A stretch of 14,903 nt of DNA from an uncultured Desulfovibrio sp. (GTDB lineage Bacteria > Desulfobacterota > Desulfovibrionia > Desulfovibrionales > Desulfovibrionaceae), in contig CALBAX010000027.1 of NCBI GenBank assembly GCA_937926875.1, positions 1 through 14,903 on the forward strand. The letters are read 5' to 3'. Positions 5,843 to 13,484 of this stretch are shown here, in pieces (the stretch's first letter is position 1; each line of letters begins with the position of its first letter). The notes under the pieces were generated by a model. The model did not search any database. It saw only the letters and a program-made list of their open reading frames with translations, and was not told the origin of the DNA. A program made the translations under genes and the position numbers.

Positions 5843-6640
5843 CTAGTGGGTGGCCAGCACGGCGCCTTCGTACTTGGCCTTCATGAATTCCTTGATCTTG
5901 TCGCTGCACAGGGCCTTGTACAGGGCCTGCAGTTCAGGACGCTTTTCATCGCCGGTGCGGATGGCCAGGATGTTGGCGTAGGTGGTGGCAGCGGCGGAAT
6001 CGGCAGCTTCCACGGCCAGGGCTTTGGCCACCTTCAGGCCGCCGAGGATGGCGTAGTTGCCGTTGATGATGGCGATGTCCACGTCAGGCAGGGCGCGCAC
6101 CAGCTGGGCAGCTTCGATCTCTTCGATGCGGAGCTTCTTGGGGTTGTCCTTGATGTCGCGCACCGTGGCGGTCAGGCCCACACCGTCCTTGAGGGTGATG
6201 AGGCCCTGATCCTGCATGAGCAGGAGGGCGCGGCCTTCGTTGGTGGCATCATTGGGCACGGCCACGATGGCACCCTTCTTGAGGTCCTTCAGGCTCTTGC
6301 ACTTGCCGGCATAGATGCCGAAGGGCTCATAATGCACACCGCCCATGGAGGACAGCTTGGTGCCTTTCTGGGCGTTGAAATCATCCAGATAGGGCTTGTG
6401 CTGGAAGTAGTTGGCGTCCAGATCCTTGCTGTCCAGGGCCACATTGGGCTGCACATAGTCGGAATATTCGATGATCTCCAGATTGATGCCTTCGGCCTTG
6501 AGCATGTCTTTGGCAGCATTCAGGATCTCGGCGTGCGGCGTGGGAGAGGCGCCCACCTTCACGGTGGTGGCGGCCTGGGCATGGCAGACCAGAGTACCGG
6601 CGGCCAGCATGGCGGCCAGCGTCAGCAGAAGTTTTTTCAT
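5843..6640 (-). CDS. metQ: D-methionine ABC transporter, substrate-binding protein MetQ
   Basis: The product has 265 residues, typical of the NlpA/MetQ family, which captures L- or D-methionine in the periplasm and hands it to MetNI. Family marks seen are VKVGASPTPHAEIL (27-40), ANYFQHKPYLDDFN (76-89), VAVPNDATNEGRALLL (127-142) and the ligand-site segment INGNYAI (192-198). A signal peptide covers residues 1-23. Unlike E. coli MetQ it shows no proper lipobox: the only early cysteine (19) follows TLV, and the natural reading is signal peptidase I cleavage after AQA (21-23), giving a free periplasmic protein. The ATG at 6640 has GAGG eight bases upstream; longer frames are not needed. It is the last gene of metNIQ, 38 bases after metI, with a strong terminator behind it. 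Confidence 0.95.
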   Translation of the reverse strand: MKKLLLTLAAMLAAGTLVCHAQAATTVKVGASPTPHAEILNAAKDMLKAEGINLEIIEYSDYVQPNVALDSKDLDANYFQHKPYLDDFNAQKGTKLSSMGGVHYEPFGIYAGKCKSLKDLKKGAIVAVPNDATNEGRALLLMQDQGLITLKDGVGLTATVRDIKDNPKKLRIEEIEAAQLVRALPDVDIAIINGNYAILGGLKVAKALAVEAADSAAATTYANILAIRTGDEKRPELQALYKALCSDKIKEFMKAKYEGAVLATH

Positions 6641-6678
6641 GGGAAAAACCTCGGGGAAAGGGTGATAGAAAAAGCGGA

Positions 6679-7341
6679 TCAAGACCCGCGTTTGTCGCTG
6701 CGTCGGGTGGCCCAGTTGCCGAAGCTCTGGAAGATCTGCACGATGATGATGAGCAGGATCACCGTGGCGATCATGATGTCGGTCTGGTAGCGGTTGTACC
6801 CGTACATGATGGCCAGCTTGCCCAGGCCGCCGCCGCCGACAGCGCCGGACATGGCGGAGTAGCCCAGGATGGTGATGGCCGCCACGGCACTGCCATTGAT
6901 GAGCGAGGGCAGGGCTTCGGGCAGCAGCACCTTGGTAATGATCTGCCATGTGGAGGCCCCCATGCTCTGGGCGGCTTCCACCACACCGTTGTCCACTTCC
7001 AGCAGGGAGGACTCGATGAGCCGGGCCACGAAGGGCGCCGCGGCGATGACCAGAGGCACGACCGTGGCGTTGTTGCCGATGGTGGTCCCCACGATGTAGC
7101 GGGTGAAGGGAATGACGGCGATCATCAGGATCAGGAAGGGGAATGACCGGGTCAGGTTCACCACCACATCCAGCACGCTGTAGACCACGGGATTGGGACG
7201 GATGCCGTCTTTGCGGCAGATGACCAGGATGACGGCCATGACGATGCCGAAGACATAAGAAAAAAACGTGGAGACGATGGTCATGTACAGGGTGTCCACC
7301 ACCCCTTCCATGAGCATTTCCACAGTGGCCTGATCAAACAT
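6679..7341 (-). CDS. metI: Methionine ABC transporter permease MetI
   Basis: The product has 220 residues, close to the usual MetI length. It has about five membrane segments (roughly 15-42, 56-80, 94-112, 148-165 and 185-206) and the conserved EAA loop at about 122-141 (EAAQSMGAS, then KVLLPEALPSLI), which contacts the ATPase MetN. SGAVGGGGLGKLA (165-177) is typical of the family. Two copies form the membrane channel for methionine with two MetN. The start codon at 7341 overlaps the end of metN by eight bases (ATGTTTGA), a sign of coupled translation; a GGAGG site lies nine bases upstream, inside metN. metQ follows 38 bases later. Confidence 0.95.
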   Translation of the reverse strand: MFDQATVEMLMEGVVDTLYMTIVSTFFSYVFGIVMAVILVICRKDGIRPNPVVYSVLDVVVNLTRSFPFLILMIAVIPFTRYIVGTTIGNNATVVPLVIAAAPFVARLIESSLLEVDNGVVEAAQSMGASTWQIITKVLLPEALPSLINGSAVAAITILGYSAMSGAVGGGGLGKLAIMYGYNRYQTDIMIATVILLIIIVQIFQSFGNWATRRSDKRGS

Positions 7342-8338
7342 GCTTCATTTCCTCCAGCAGGATGTTCCTGGATTTGGCAAACTCCAGGATGCTCCGGCGC
7401 GATTCTGGACATTCGGGCAGCTGCAACACCATCTGGCCAAAGGCGATACCGTTGATGTCGCGGGTATCAGCATACATGATGTTCACAGGGCAGTGGCATT
7501 CCAGCACCATATTGGCGATGACGGGCTCGAAGGAGGAGCGGCCGTTGAAGATCAGGCGGTAAAGGTTTTCCTGGGGCAGGTTCTGCAGGGCCTCGGGCAT
7601 GACCAGGCGGCGTGCGGCCTCGGTGCGCGGGTGGAAGAAGACTTCTTCCACTTCGCCGTGCTCCACAATCTTGCCCCGGTTGATGATGGCCACATGACTG
7701 CAGATCTTTTCGATGACGCTCATCTCGTGGGTGATGATGACCGCCGTGATGCCGAGGTTTTTGTTGATGTCCTTGATGAGGGTCAGGATGGAATCCGTGG
7801 TGGCCGGGTCAAGAGCGGAGGTGGCCTCGTCGCAGAGCAGCACCTGCGGGTTGGTGGCCAGGGCACGGGCGATGGCCACGCGCTGCTTCTGGCCGCCGGA
7901 GAGCTGTGAAGGATAGGAATCCATGCGGTTGGCAAGCCCCACCAGATCCAGCAGTTCTTCGGCACGCTTGCGGGCCAGGACCTTGTCCATGCCGATGAGC
8001 TCCAGAGGGAAACAGACGTTCTGGCGCGCCGTGCGCTGCATGAGCAGGTTGAACTGCTGGAAGATCATGCCCATGGAACGCCGGGCAGCACGCAGTTCGC
8101 TCTCCGACAGGCGGCACATGTCCTTGCCTTCGAAAAAGATGGAACCCCCCGTGGGACGTTCCAGCATGTTGATGCAGCGGACGAGCGTGCTTTTGCCGGC
8201 ACCGCTCTTGCCGATGACACCGAAGATGTCGCCTTTGTTGATGGCAAGATCGATGCCCTGCAGGGCAAAAACATCCGTATTTTTGCTGCGATAGCGTTTT
8301 TCCAGATTGACGATATCGATGATCGGCGCGTCGGCCAT
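7334..8338 (-). CDS. metN: Methionine ABC transporter ATP-binding protein MetN
   Basis: The product has 334 residues. The ATPase domain carries Walker A GKSGAGKST (43-51), a Q-loop FQQFN (93-97), signature LSGGQ (146-150), Walker B VLLCDEATSALD (166-177) and the switch histidine in ITHEMS (H204). After about residue 250 comes a C-terminal domain of about 80 residues with the pattern of the NIL domain of MetN, which binds methionine and lowers transport when the amino acid is abundant (trans-inhibition, known from E. coli MetN). It powers uptake through MetI. It is the first gene of metNIQ. The ATG at 8338 is preceded by AGGGGAGG. No SAM riboswitch is evident in the 250 bases upstream, but there is an inverted repeat at 8365-8395. 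Confidence 0.96.
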   Translation of the reverse strand: MADAPIIDIVNLEKRYRSKNTDVFALQGIDLAINKGDIFGVIGKSGAGKSTLVRCINMLERPTGGSIFFEGKDMCRLSESELRAARRSMGMIFQQFNLLMQRTARQNVCFPLELIGMDKVLARKRAEELLDLVGLANRMDSYPSQLSGGQKQRVAIARALATNPQVLLCDEATSALDPATTDSILTLIKDINKNLGITAVIITHEMSVIEKICSHVAIINRGKIVEHGEVEEVFFHPRTEAARRLVMPEALQNLPQENLYRLIFNGRSSFEPVIANMVLECHCPVNIMYADTRDINGIAFGQMVLQLPECPESRRSILEFAKSRNILLEEMKHV

Positions 8339-8544
8339 AATGCCTCCCCTTTGATTTCCCTGTCGGGGGTATACGAAGCTAGCATATCTTCCCCCGCTCG
8401 CAAAGAAAAAAGATGACGAAAAATGTGCTGCGCAGGGTCTTGGACAATGGTCGTGGAGAGGAGGCAGAACCCGGGCAAAAGGCCGCGATCCGGCCGAGAC
8501 CGGCCCGGCAAAGGCACACGGCGGAAAGAACAGGACGCGGCGAT

Positions 8545-8579
8545 AACGCAGGGGGGAGGAGCTTCCTCCCCCCTGCGTT
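8545..8579 (-). terminator. Strong hairpin after the aminotransferase gene
   Basis: A perfect 16-base inverted repeat (8545-8560 with 8564-8579) with a 3-base loop lies just beyond the aminotransferase stop codon at 8590. The minus strand after it reads only TT then ATCGCC, so it lacks a proper T-run. It probably ends or stabilises the aminotransferase transcript and insulates metNIQ. Confidence 0.6.
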
Positions 8580-8589
8580 GCAGAAAGCG

Positions 8590-9735
8590 CTAGCGCTGGC
8601 TGATGTAAACTTCCAGCCGGCGCATGGCCTCGGCCAGGTTGTCGATGGAATTGGCGTAGGAAAGGCGCAGGAAACCTTCGGTCTGGCTGCCGAAGTCGAT
8701 ACCGGGAGTGATGCCGATATGGGCTTTTTCCAGCAGATCGAAGGCCAGTTCCATGGAGCTGCTGCCCAGATGGCGGGCATTGATCAGCATATAGAACGCT
8801 CCCATGGGTTCCACGGGGATGTTGAAGCCCAGGCGCTTCAGTTCGCCCAGCAGGAAGCGGCGGCGTTCGTCATACGTGGCGTGCATGCGGGCAACATCTT
8901 CATCCGCGCAGGTCAGGGCCGCGATGCCGGCTTTTTGCACCGCGGAATTGGTGGACAGGAAAAAATTCTGCATCAGGGCCTGCATGGGGCGCACGAGGTC
9001 GCGGGGCACGATGAGGTAGCCCAGGCGCCAGCCGGTCATGGCGTAGGCCTTGGAAAAGCCGCCGATGACCACGGCATTGTCCGTGTACTCCAGGATGGAA
9101 TGCTCTTCCGCATCCCCGTAGGCCAGGCCGTGATAGATCTCGTCGGAAACGATCATGGGACCCAGTTCGGCCAGTGCGCGCATGCGCTCCGGCTCCAGCA
9201 CGATGCCCGTGGGGTTGCAGGGAGAGTTGATGAGCACGGCCCGGGTACGCGACGTGATCTGTTTTGCCACGTCCTCGGGGCGGAACTGGAAGCCCTCTTC
9301 CTCATGGGTCAGCGTCCAGACAGGCACCCCGCCCGCATAGCGCACGAAGTTGGGATAGCAGGCATAGCCGGGGTTGGAGAGGATCACTTCGTCGCCCGGA
9401 TCGAGCAGGGCGGAGAAAAGGACCATCATGGCCGGGGAAGAACCGGGGAAGATCAGCACCTGGTCGGGATGCAGGCTGACGCCATAGCGCTGCTTGTAAT
9501 AGACGCACAGGTGCTCGCGCAACTCCACATCGCCCAGGGAGTGGGTATAGTGGGTCTGACCTTCGTCCAGGGCCTTGAAGGCAGCCTGGCGGATGCACTC
9601 AGGCGTATCGAAATCGGGTTCGCCCAGTTCCAGGTGGATGATGGAAGCACCCTCCCGTTCGAGCTTCTGGGCGCGTTCCAGCACTTCCATGGCCAGAAAC
9701 GGCGTGATGCCGCGTACTCTCTCGGCTATCATCAT
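8590..9735 (-). CDS. PLP-dependent aminotransferase, class I/II (fold type I)
   Basis: The product has 381 residues, the usual length for AspC/AAT-like enzymes of subgroup I-gamma. Visible are HLELGEPDFDTP (34-45), the aromatic partner of the cofactor ring in NPGYACYPN (121-129), SPCNPTG (171-177, N174), VSDEIYHG (196-203, D198 binding the pyridine nitrogen), the Schiff-base lysine in GGFSKAYAMTGWRLGY (K229, R237) and the carboxylate-binding arginine in FLRLSY (R357). It moves amino groups between amino acids and 2-oxo acids in the cytoplasm; the amino-acid specificity cannot be read reliably. Two adjacent ATG codons (9735 and 9732) are possible; the AAGGA site suits the second slightly better. 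It lies upstream of metNIQ on the same strand but is closed off by a hairpin, so a role with methionine is only a guess. The 160-base leader is rich in hairpins. Confidence 0.93.
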   Translation of the reverse strand: MMIAERVRGITPFLAMEVLERAQKLEREGASIIHLELGEPDFDTPECIRQAAFKALDEGQTHYTHSLGDVELREHLCVYYKQRYGVSLHPDQVLIFPGSSPAMMVLFSALLDPGDEVILSNPGYACYPNFVRYAGGVPVWTLTHEEEGFQFRPEDVAKQITSRTRAVLINSPCNPTGIVLEPERMRALAELGPMIVSDEIYHGLAYGDAEEHSILEYTDNAVVIGGFSKAYAMTGWRLGYLIVPRDLVRPMQALMQNFFLSTNSAVQKAGIAALTCADEDVARMHATYDERRRFLLGELKRLGFNIPVEPMGAFYMLINARHLGSSSMELAFDLLEKAHIGITPGIDFGSQTEGFLRLSYANSIDNLAEAMRRLEVYISQR

Positions 9736-9869
9736 GTATCCTTTGTTCTTCCTGCCATCGGGGCAGGAGTGTTCCGCGCCTTGTGCGGCCGGTGGCCGCG
9801 CCGCTGTGGCGCCGCAGGGCAGACAGTGGGCCCTGCCGTATGTCATCCGGGCCTCATATCAGGAGGGGC

Positions 9870-9894
9870 GGCAAAAAGGAAGAGGGCCCTTCTG
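9870..9894 (-). terminator. Possible terminator of the SDR gene
   Basis: Directly after the SDR stop codon the minus strand forms a short hairpin, GAAG/CTTC around GGCCCT (about 9880-9893), followed by CTTTTTG (T-run complementary to 9873-9877). The stem is short, so this would be a weak terminator at best. Confidence 0.4.
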
Positions 9895-9895
9895 T

Positions 9896-10627
9896 TCATT
9901 CCATCCAGAGCGGATCGGTCCCGGGATAGATCATGCGCCTGGTCATGCCGCCGTCCACCGGCAGGTTGGCGCCGTTGATGAAGCCGTTCTCCTCACGGGC
10001 CAGGAACAGGCAGGCATTGCAGACATCTGCCGGCTTCCCCACACGTCCCGACGGGTGCAGGCTGTGATCGCAGGAGGTCAGGCTGTCGTAGTCGTCCACC
10101 TGTATCCATCCCGGGCTGATGGCGTTGACGGTGATGCCCGTCCCGTGCAACGACACGCACAAGCTGGCGGTCAGGGAGACCAGGCCGCCCTTGGAGGCGC
10201 CGTAGGCTTCCCAGCCGCATTCGTTCTGCTGGAAGCGCGTGGAGGCGATGTTGATGATGCGTCCATAGCCTGTTCCCCGGCAAAGACGGACGAACTCCCG
10301 GCAGCAGAGGAAGGCACCGCGCAGGTTCGTCCCCAAAACGTCGTCGAATTCCTTTGCCTCCAGCAGGGGGAAGGGCTTTTGGAAGCGGCTGATAGCCCCG
10401 TTATTGATGAGGATGCGGGGAGTGCCAAGGGTTTGGGCGACCGTGCGAAAAACGGTGGTGATGGCGGCTTCATCGCGCAGGTCACAGGGAAAGCAGTGGA
10501 TGTCCGGATGGGGGCTGTCCATGGGCTGTATGTCCAGCGAGGCGACCACATATCCCTCGCGGGCAAATCCCGCGCACAGGTGGCGTCCTATACCGGCGGC
10601 ACCGCCGGTGATGATGGCAACGGGCAT
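9896..10627 (-). CDS. SDR-family NAD(P)-dependent oxidoreductase
   Basis: The product has 243 residues, normal for a classical short-chain dehydrogenase/reductase. The dinucleotide-binding glycine motif TGGAAGIG (7-14), DL at 49-50, NNGA (75-78, in place of the more common NAG), N101, the catalytic serine in INIAS (S129) and YGASK (Y142, K146) are all present, followed by NAISPGWI (168-175). D32 at the end of the second strand (ASLDI) points to NAD(H) rather than NADP(H); this is inference. The C-terminus (PVDGGMTRR, then a tail to LWME) is usual for the glucose-dehydrogenase/FabG-like branch. The substrate is unknown. The ATG at 10627 follows GGAGGGACT. A 6-base palindrome (10652-10665) stands just upstream. 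It lies between terminators of ndk and, perhaps, its own, so it may be a single-gene unit. Confidence 0.9.
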   Translation of the reverse strand: MPVAIITGGAAGIGRHLCAGFAREGYVVASLDIQPMDSPHPDIHCFPCDLRDEAAITTVFRTVAQTLGTPRILINNGAISRFQKPFPLLEAKEFDDVLGTNLRGAFLCCREFVRLCRGTGYGRIINIASTRFQQNECGWEAYGASKGGLVSLTASLCVSLHGTGITVNAISPGWIQVDDYDSLTSCDHSLHPSGRVGKPADVCNACLFLAREENGFINGANLPVDGGMTRRMIYPGTDPLWME

Positions 10628-10722
10628 AGTCCCTCCAACAAGTTTTGCAGTCAGGAAAGTTCCTGTCAGCATTAACCGGTGACCCGGCAGCCTGCAAGGC
10701 CGCAGGACAGGGGAGACAAACG

Positions 10723-10755
10723 AAAAAAGCCCCCGATCCGCAGGGGACCGGGGGC
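10723..10755 (-). terminator. Intrinsic terminator of ndk
   Basis: GCCCCCG and its partner CGGGGGC form the base of an 11-pair stem (10729-10739 with 10745-10755, one G-T pair) with a 5-base loop, followed on the minus strand by six T (10728-10723). It begins about 20 bases beyond the ndk stop. Confidence 0.93.
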
Positions 10756-10774
10756 GAACGGCAGGCGAGGATGC

Positions 10775-11191
10775 CTAGCCGGTGATTTCAAGCGCATTGA
10801 AGAAGTAAGACATCTCGTAGGCGGCGGTCTCCGGTGCGTCAGAACCGTGCACGGAGTTGGCTTCGATGCTTTCGGCGTATTTTTTGCGGATGGTGCCTTC
10901 CGCCGCATTGGCGGGATTGGTGGCGCCCATCAGTTCCCGGTAGCGGGAGATGGCCTTGTCGCCTTCCAGGATGGCGCAAACCACCGGGCCGGAGCTCATG
11001 TATTCCGTCAGGCTGGCAAAGAAAGGCCGTTCCTTGTGCACGGCATAAAAGCCTTCGGCCTGTTGGCGGGTCATGCGGATCTGCTTCATGGCCACTACGC
11101 GCAGGCCGTCAGCCTGGATCATGGCAAGGATCTCGCCCTGTAGGTTACGGGCAACGGCATCGGGTTTGATGATGCAAAAAGTACGTTCCAT
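10775..11191 (-). CDS. ndk: Nucleoside diphosphate kinase
   Basis: The product has 138 residues, the standard bacterial length. It transfers the terminal phosphate of ATP to nucleoside diphosphates through a phosphohistidine, keeping nucleotide pools balanced in the cytoplasm. Family marks: ERTFCIIKPDAVARN (2-16, with K9), the helical RPFF segment (55-58), SGPVVCAILEGDKAI (67-81), GATNPANAAEGTIR (89-102) and the active-site histidine in NSVHGSDAP (H115). The ATG at 11191 has AGGAGA in front; an upstream in-frame extension is not credible. The gene sits between the M23 peptidase terminator and its own terminator, so it is a single-gene unit, with a possible promoter at 11229-11257. Confidence 0.98.
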   Translation of the reverse strand: MERTFCIIKPDAVARNLQGEILAMIQADGLRVVAMKQIRMTRQQAEGFYAVHKERPFFASLTEYMSSGPVVCAILEGDKAISRYRELMGATNPANAAEGTIRKKYAESIEANSVHGSDAPETAAYEMSYFFNALEITG

Positions 11192-11228
11192 GGAATCTCC
11201 TGTGGATAAATAAGAAAAGGCGGCAAAA

Positions 11229-11257
11229 CTTATTGCATAAACTATTTCATAAGACAA
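11229..11257 (-). promoter_or_regulatory. Possible promoter of ndk
   Basis: On the minus strand TTGTCT (11257-11252) and AATAAG (11234-11229) are 17 bases apart, each matching four of six consensus positions, in an AT-rich stretch. The start codon lies about 37 bases downstream. Confidence 0.35.
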
Positions 11258-11302
11258 GGGATTCGCTGATGTCTCAAATCGGGCAACATGCGTGCAGGCA
11301 TG

Positions 11303-11328
11303 AAAAAAGCCATCCCTTGCGGGATGGC
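11303..11328 (-). terminator. Intrinsic terminator of the M23 peptidase gene
   Basis: GCCATCCC/GGGATGGC (11309-11316, 11321-11328) with a 4-base loop is followed on the minus strand by six T (11308-11303). It starts about ten bases after the stop codon at 11339. Confidence 0.95.
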
Positions 11329-11338
11329 CTTGTGAGCC

Positions 11339-12655
11339 TTACTGGGCATTCAGGCGGCCGGTGATGTTGTCCTTGACCCACTTGGGATCCATCCATTCCA
11401 GCGGGGTGACTTCCACGCCGCCGACCAGCACGCCGAAGTGCAGGTGGTCGCCGAAGGCCAGGCCGGTACTGCCTGTCTTGGCGATGATGGCGCCTTTCTG
11501 GACCACATCGCCCACCTTGACGTGGATCTCGCTCAGATGGGAGTAGAGGGACATGAGGCCCAGGCCGTGGTCGATGACGATGAGGTTGCCGTAGATGCCG
11601 AGTTCGCCGGTGAAGACGACCCGGCCGTTGTTGGCTGCGGGGACTTCGGCGTTGCGGACCGAAGCCAGGTCAAAGCCCAGATGATAGGATTCGCCCACCT
11701 GCTTGCCCTGATAGGTGAAGTAGCGGTGATCCCCAAAACCGGCGCGGGCCGCGGAACGGGGCAGACGCTGGAAAGCTCCGTCCCAGAGCATGGCCGCTGC
11801 GGTATCCTTGCGCAGGGCACGCAGGGTCTCGACGTTGGCCGCGCGGACCTGATTGTTGATATACAGGTATCCTTCCAGCTGGTTGGCAGCGTTGGGGGCC
11901 AGGTAGCCCAGCTTGCTGCTGACGCTGGCCAGGAAGTTGTCCGAGATGCTGATGGTATCGCTTTTGAAGTTGCGTTCGTAGGCCAGCAGGCCCAGACGGC
12001 TGCGGGTCACATTGCCGGCCATGTCCGTAGCGGTCAGCTCCACGGCATTTTTGTATTCCACGGCGGTCATGGTGTAGGGGAAGGGGAAGAAGCAGATGTA
12101 GCTGCCGTCCTTCTGCAGGAATCCGGGGACGAAATACCCTGCCACCAGTACACCGCTCTGGGTGACTTCTTCGTCGATGGTATAGCGGATGGCGGCGGCA
12201 CCGCCGCGGCGCACGCTGGGCGGAAGGGTCTTCACGGAGATGCGCGGCGGCTGGGTATCCAGGCGCATGGCCAGCACTTCCGTCCGGGTATTGCCCTGGC
12301 CGAAACCCGCCAGGGACGCGTCCGTCGCCTTGATCTCCAGCTCGAAAGCGCCTTCACGCAGGCCGGCGTTCTTCAGCGATACCTCGACGGTGCACTGAGG
12401 CAGGTATTCTTCGAAATGCCTTTGGAAAATGGGAGTGACCACATTGTTGCGGCGCACTCCCACAGAGATGGAGCGGATGTTGGAGGGGTCCGCCAGCGTT
12501 ATCTGCAGGGGCGTGTGGGGAGACACCCGCCCGGTATCGGGCGAGATGGCGATGGACGGACCGTCCATATCCTTGAAAAAGATGTACCCAACGGCAATCA
12601 GCGCGATCAGGATGAGCAGGCTCAGGATAGTGGAGAAGAAATTTTTTTTGCGCAT
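11339..12655 (-). CDS. Membrane-anchored M23 (LytM-type) metallopeptidase
   Basis: The product has 438 residues. An N-terminal membrane segment (about 6-28) after a basic start (MRKKNFF) anchors the protein with the rest in the periplasm. Residues 30-230 form beta-rich, Ig-like parts (SIAISPDTGRVSPHTPLQIT, then ELTATDMAGNVTRSR). The C-terminal part from about 320 is the M23 zinc peptidase: HLGFD (H325, D329), SLYSHLS (H373) and GDHLHFG (H404, H406). All zinc ligands and catalytic histidines are present, so it should be an active endopeptidase that cuts peptidoglycan cross-bridges, unlike degenerate EnvC-type activators. Envelope growth or division is its likely role. The ATG at 12655 has AAGGAG five bases upstream; an in-frame ATG at 12691 lacks one. 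It is divergent from pcm. Confidence 0.93.
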   Translation of the reverse strand: MRKKNFFSTILSLLILIALIAVGYIFFKDMDGPSIAISPDTGRVSPHTPLQITLADPSNIRSISVGVRRNNVVTPIFQRHFEEYLPQCTVEVSLKNAGLREGAFELEIKATDASLAGFGQGNTRTEVLAMRLDTQPPRISVKTLPPSVRRGGAAAIRYTIDEEVTQSGVLVAGYFVPGFLQKDGSYICFFPFPYTMTAVEYKNAVELTATDMAGNVTRSRLGLLAYERNFKSDTISISDNFLASVSSKLGYLAPNAANQLEGYLYINNQVRAANVETLRALRKDTAAAMLWDGAFQRLPRSAARAGFGDHRYFTYQGKQVGESYHLGFDLASVRNAEVPAANNGRVVFTGELGIYGNLIVIDHGLGLMSLYSHLSEIHVKVGDVVQKGAIIAKTGSTGLAFGDHLHFGVLVGGVEVTPLEWMDPKWVKDNITGRLNAQ

Positions 12656-12681
12656 GGAGTCTCCTTTCTCATACAAGAGGG

Positions 12682-12710
12682 AGTGTTGCACGTTTCAGGG
12701 GAGTTTTCAA
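12682..12710 (-). promoter_or_regulatory. Possible promoter of the M23 peptidase gene
   Basis: On the minus strand TTGAAA (12710-12705, five of six) and AACACT (12687-12682, three of six) are 17 bases apart. Transcription would start about 20 bases before the start codon. The -10 box is poor. Confidence 0.3.
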
Positions 12711-12786
12711 GGAATAGGCCCCGCTTTGGCGGTATTTGACTTGGGGGGCAAAATTTGTTCTTTCTTCGCCATACGCAAAGGACACA

Positions 12787-13449
12787 ATGAGCATGATGGC
12801 AAGAGGTACCGCGATAGATCCCAGACGCCTGCGTCTGCGCATGGTTCGGGAGCTGGCCGCCAGGGGCATAACGGACGGGCGCGTCCTCGATGCCATGTCG
12901 CGGGTCCCCCGGCATCTTTTCGTGCCCGAAGGGCTGCGCTCGCGGGCCTATGAGGACTGTCCGCTGCCCATCGGCTACGGGCAGACCATATCCCAGCCAT
13001 CCACGGTGGCCCTCATGTCCCAGATGCTGGAGACTTCGCCCGGCATGCGCGTGCTGGAGGTCGGTACGGGGTCCGGCTACCAGGCGGCGGTGCTGGCCGC
13101 CTTGGGCTGCACGGTCTATACTGTGGAGCGTCTCAAAGAGCTGTACCAATCGGCCCGGTCCCTCTTGCAGCAGCTCGATCTTCGCGCTATTCACATGCAA
13201 CGAAGCGATGGAACGCTGGGCATGCCTGCCGCCGCCCCGTTCGACCGCATCATCGTCACTGCCGGAGGTCCCCAGATCCCCCGCCCCCTGCTGGAGCAGC
13301 TCGCCGTGGACGGCATCATGCTGATCCCTGTGGGGGCGCGGCCCCGCACGCAACGCCTGATGCGCATCATGCGCCGTCAGGGACGGCTTTGCAGCGAGGA
13401 CCTGGGCCCTGCCGTCTTCGTGGATCTGGTGGGCGACCATGGCTGGTAA
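12787..13449 (+). CDS. pcm: Protein-L-isoaspartate O-methyltransferase
   Basis: The product has 220 residues. It methylates isoaspartyl residues in aged proteins using S-adenosylmethionine, starting their repair. Clear family marks are VLDAMSRVPRHLFVPE (33-48), AYEDCPLPIGYGQTISQPS (54-72), the SAM-binding motif I RVLEVGTGSGYQAAVLA (88-104) and APFDRIIVTAG (150-160). The ATG at 12787 follows AAAGGACACA; two further ATGs close behind are possible. No long signal peptide is seen, so it is cytoplasmic. It is transcribed away from the M23 gene and is followed after 35 bases by the mrp-type gene, so the two are probably an operon. No convincing promoter was found in the 131-base gap to the M23 gene. 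Confidence 0.96.
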   Translation: MSMMARGTAIDPRRLRLRMVRELAARGITDGRVLDAMSRVPRHLFVPEGLRSRAYEDCPLPIGYGQTISQPSTVALMSQMLETSPGMRVLEVGTGSGYQAAVLAALGCTVYTVERLKELYQSARSLLQQLDLRAIHMQRSDGTLGMPAAAPFDRIIVTAGGPQIPRPLLEQLAVDGIMLIPVGARPRTQRLMRIMRRQGRLCSEDLGPAVFVDLVGDHGW

Positions 13450-13484
13450 GCCCGCCTGTTGTCATACCCTGTAAAGGAGATATC

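Noticed and set aside
8339..8544. SAM or other methionine riboswitch before metN
   Set aside because: I could not find the multi-stem core of a SAM riboswitch; only a simple inverted repeat is present.
8413..9978. A 521-codon plus-strand open frame
   Set aside because: It is the opposite strand of the aminotransferase gene and reads through the 16-base hairpin; no family resemblance.
11438..12739. A 433-codon plus-strand open frame
   Set aside because: Opposite strand of the M23 peptidase gene, whose zinc ligands and ribosome-binding site make the minus-strand reading certain.
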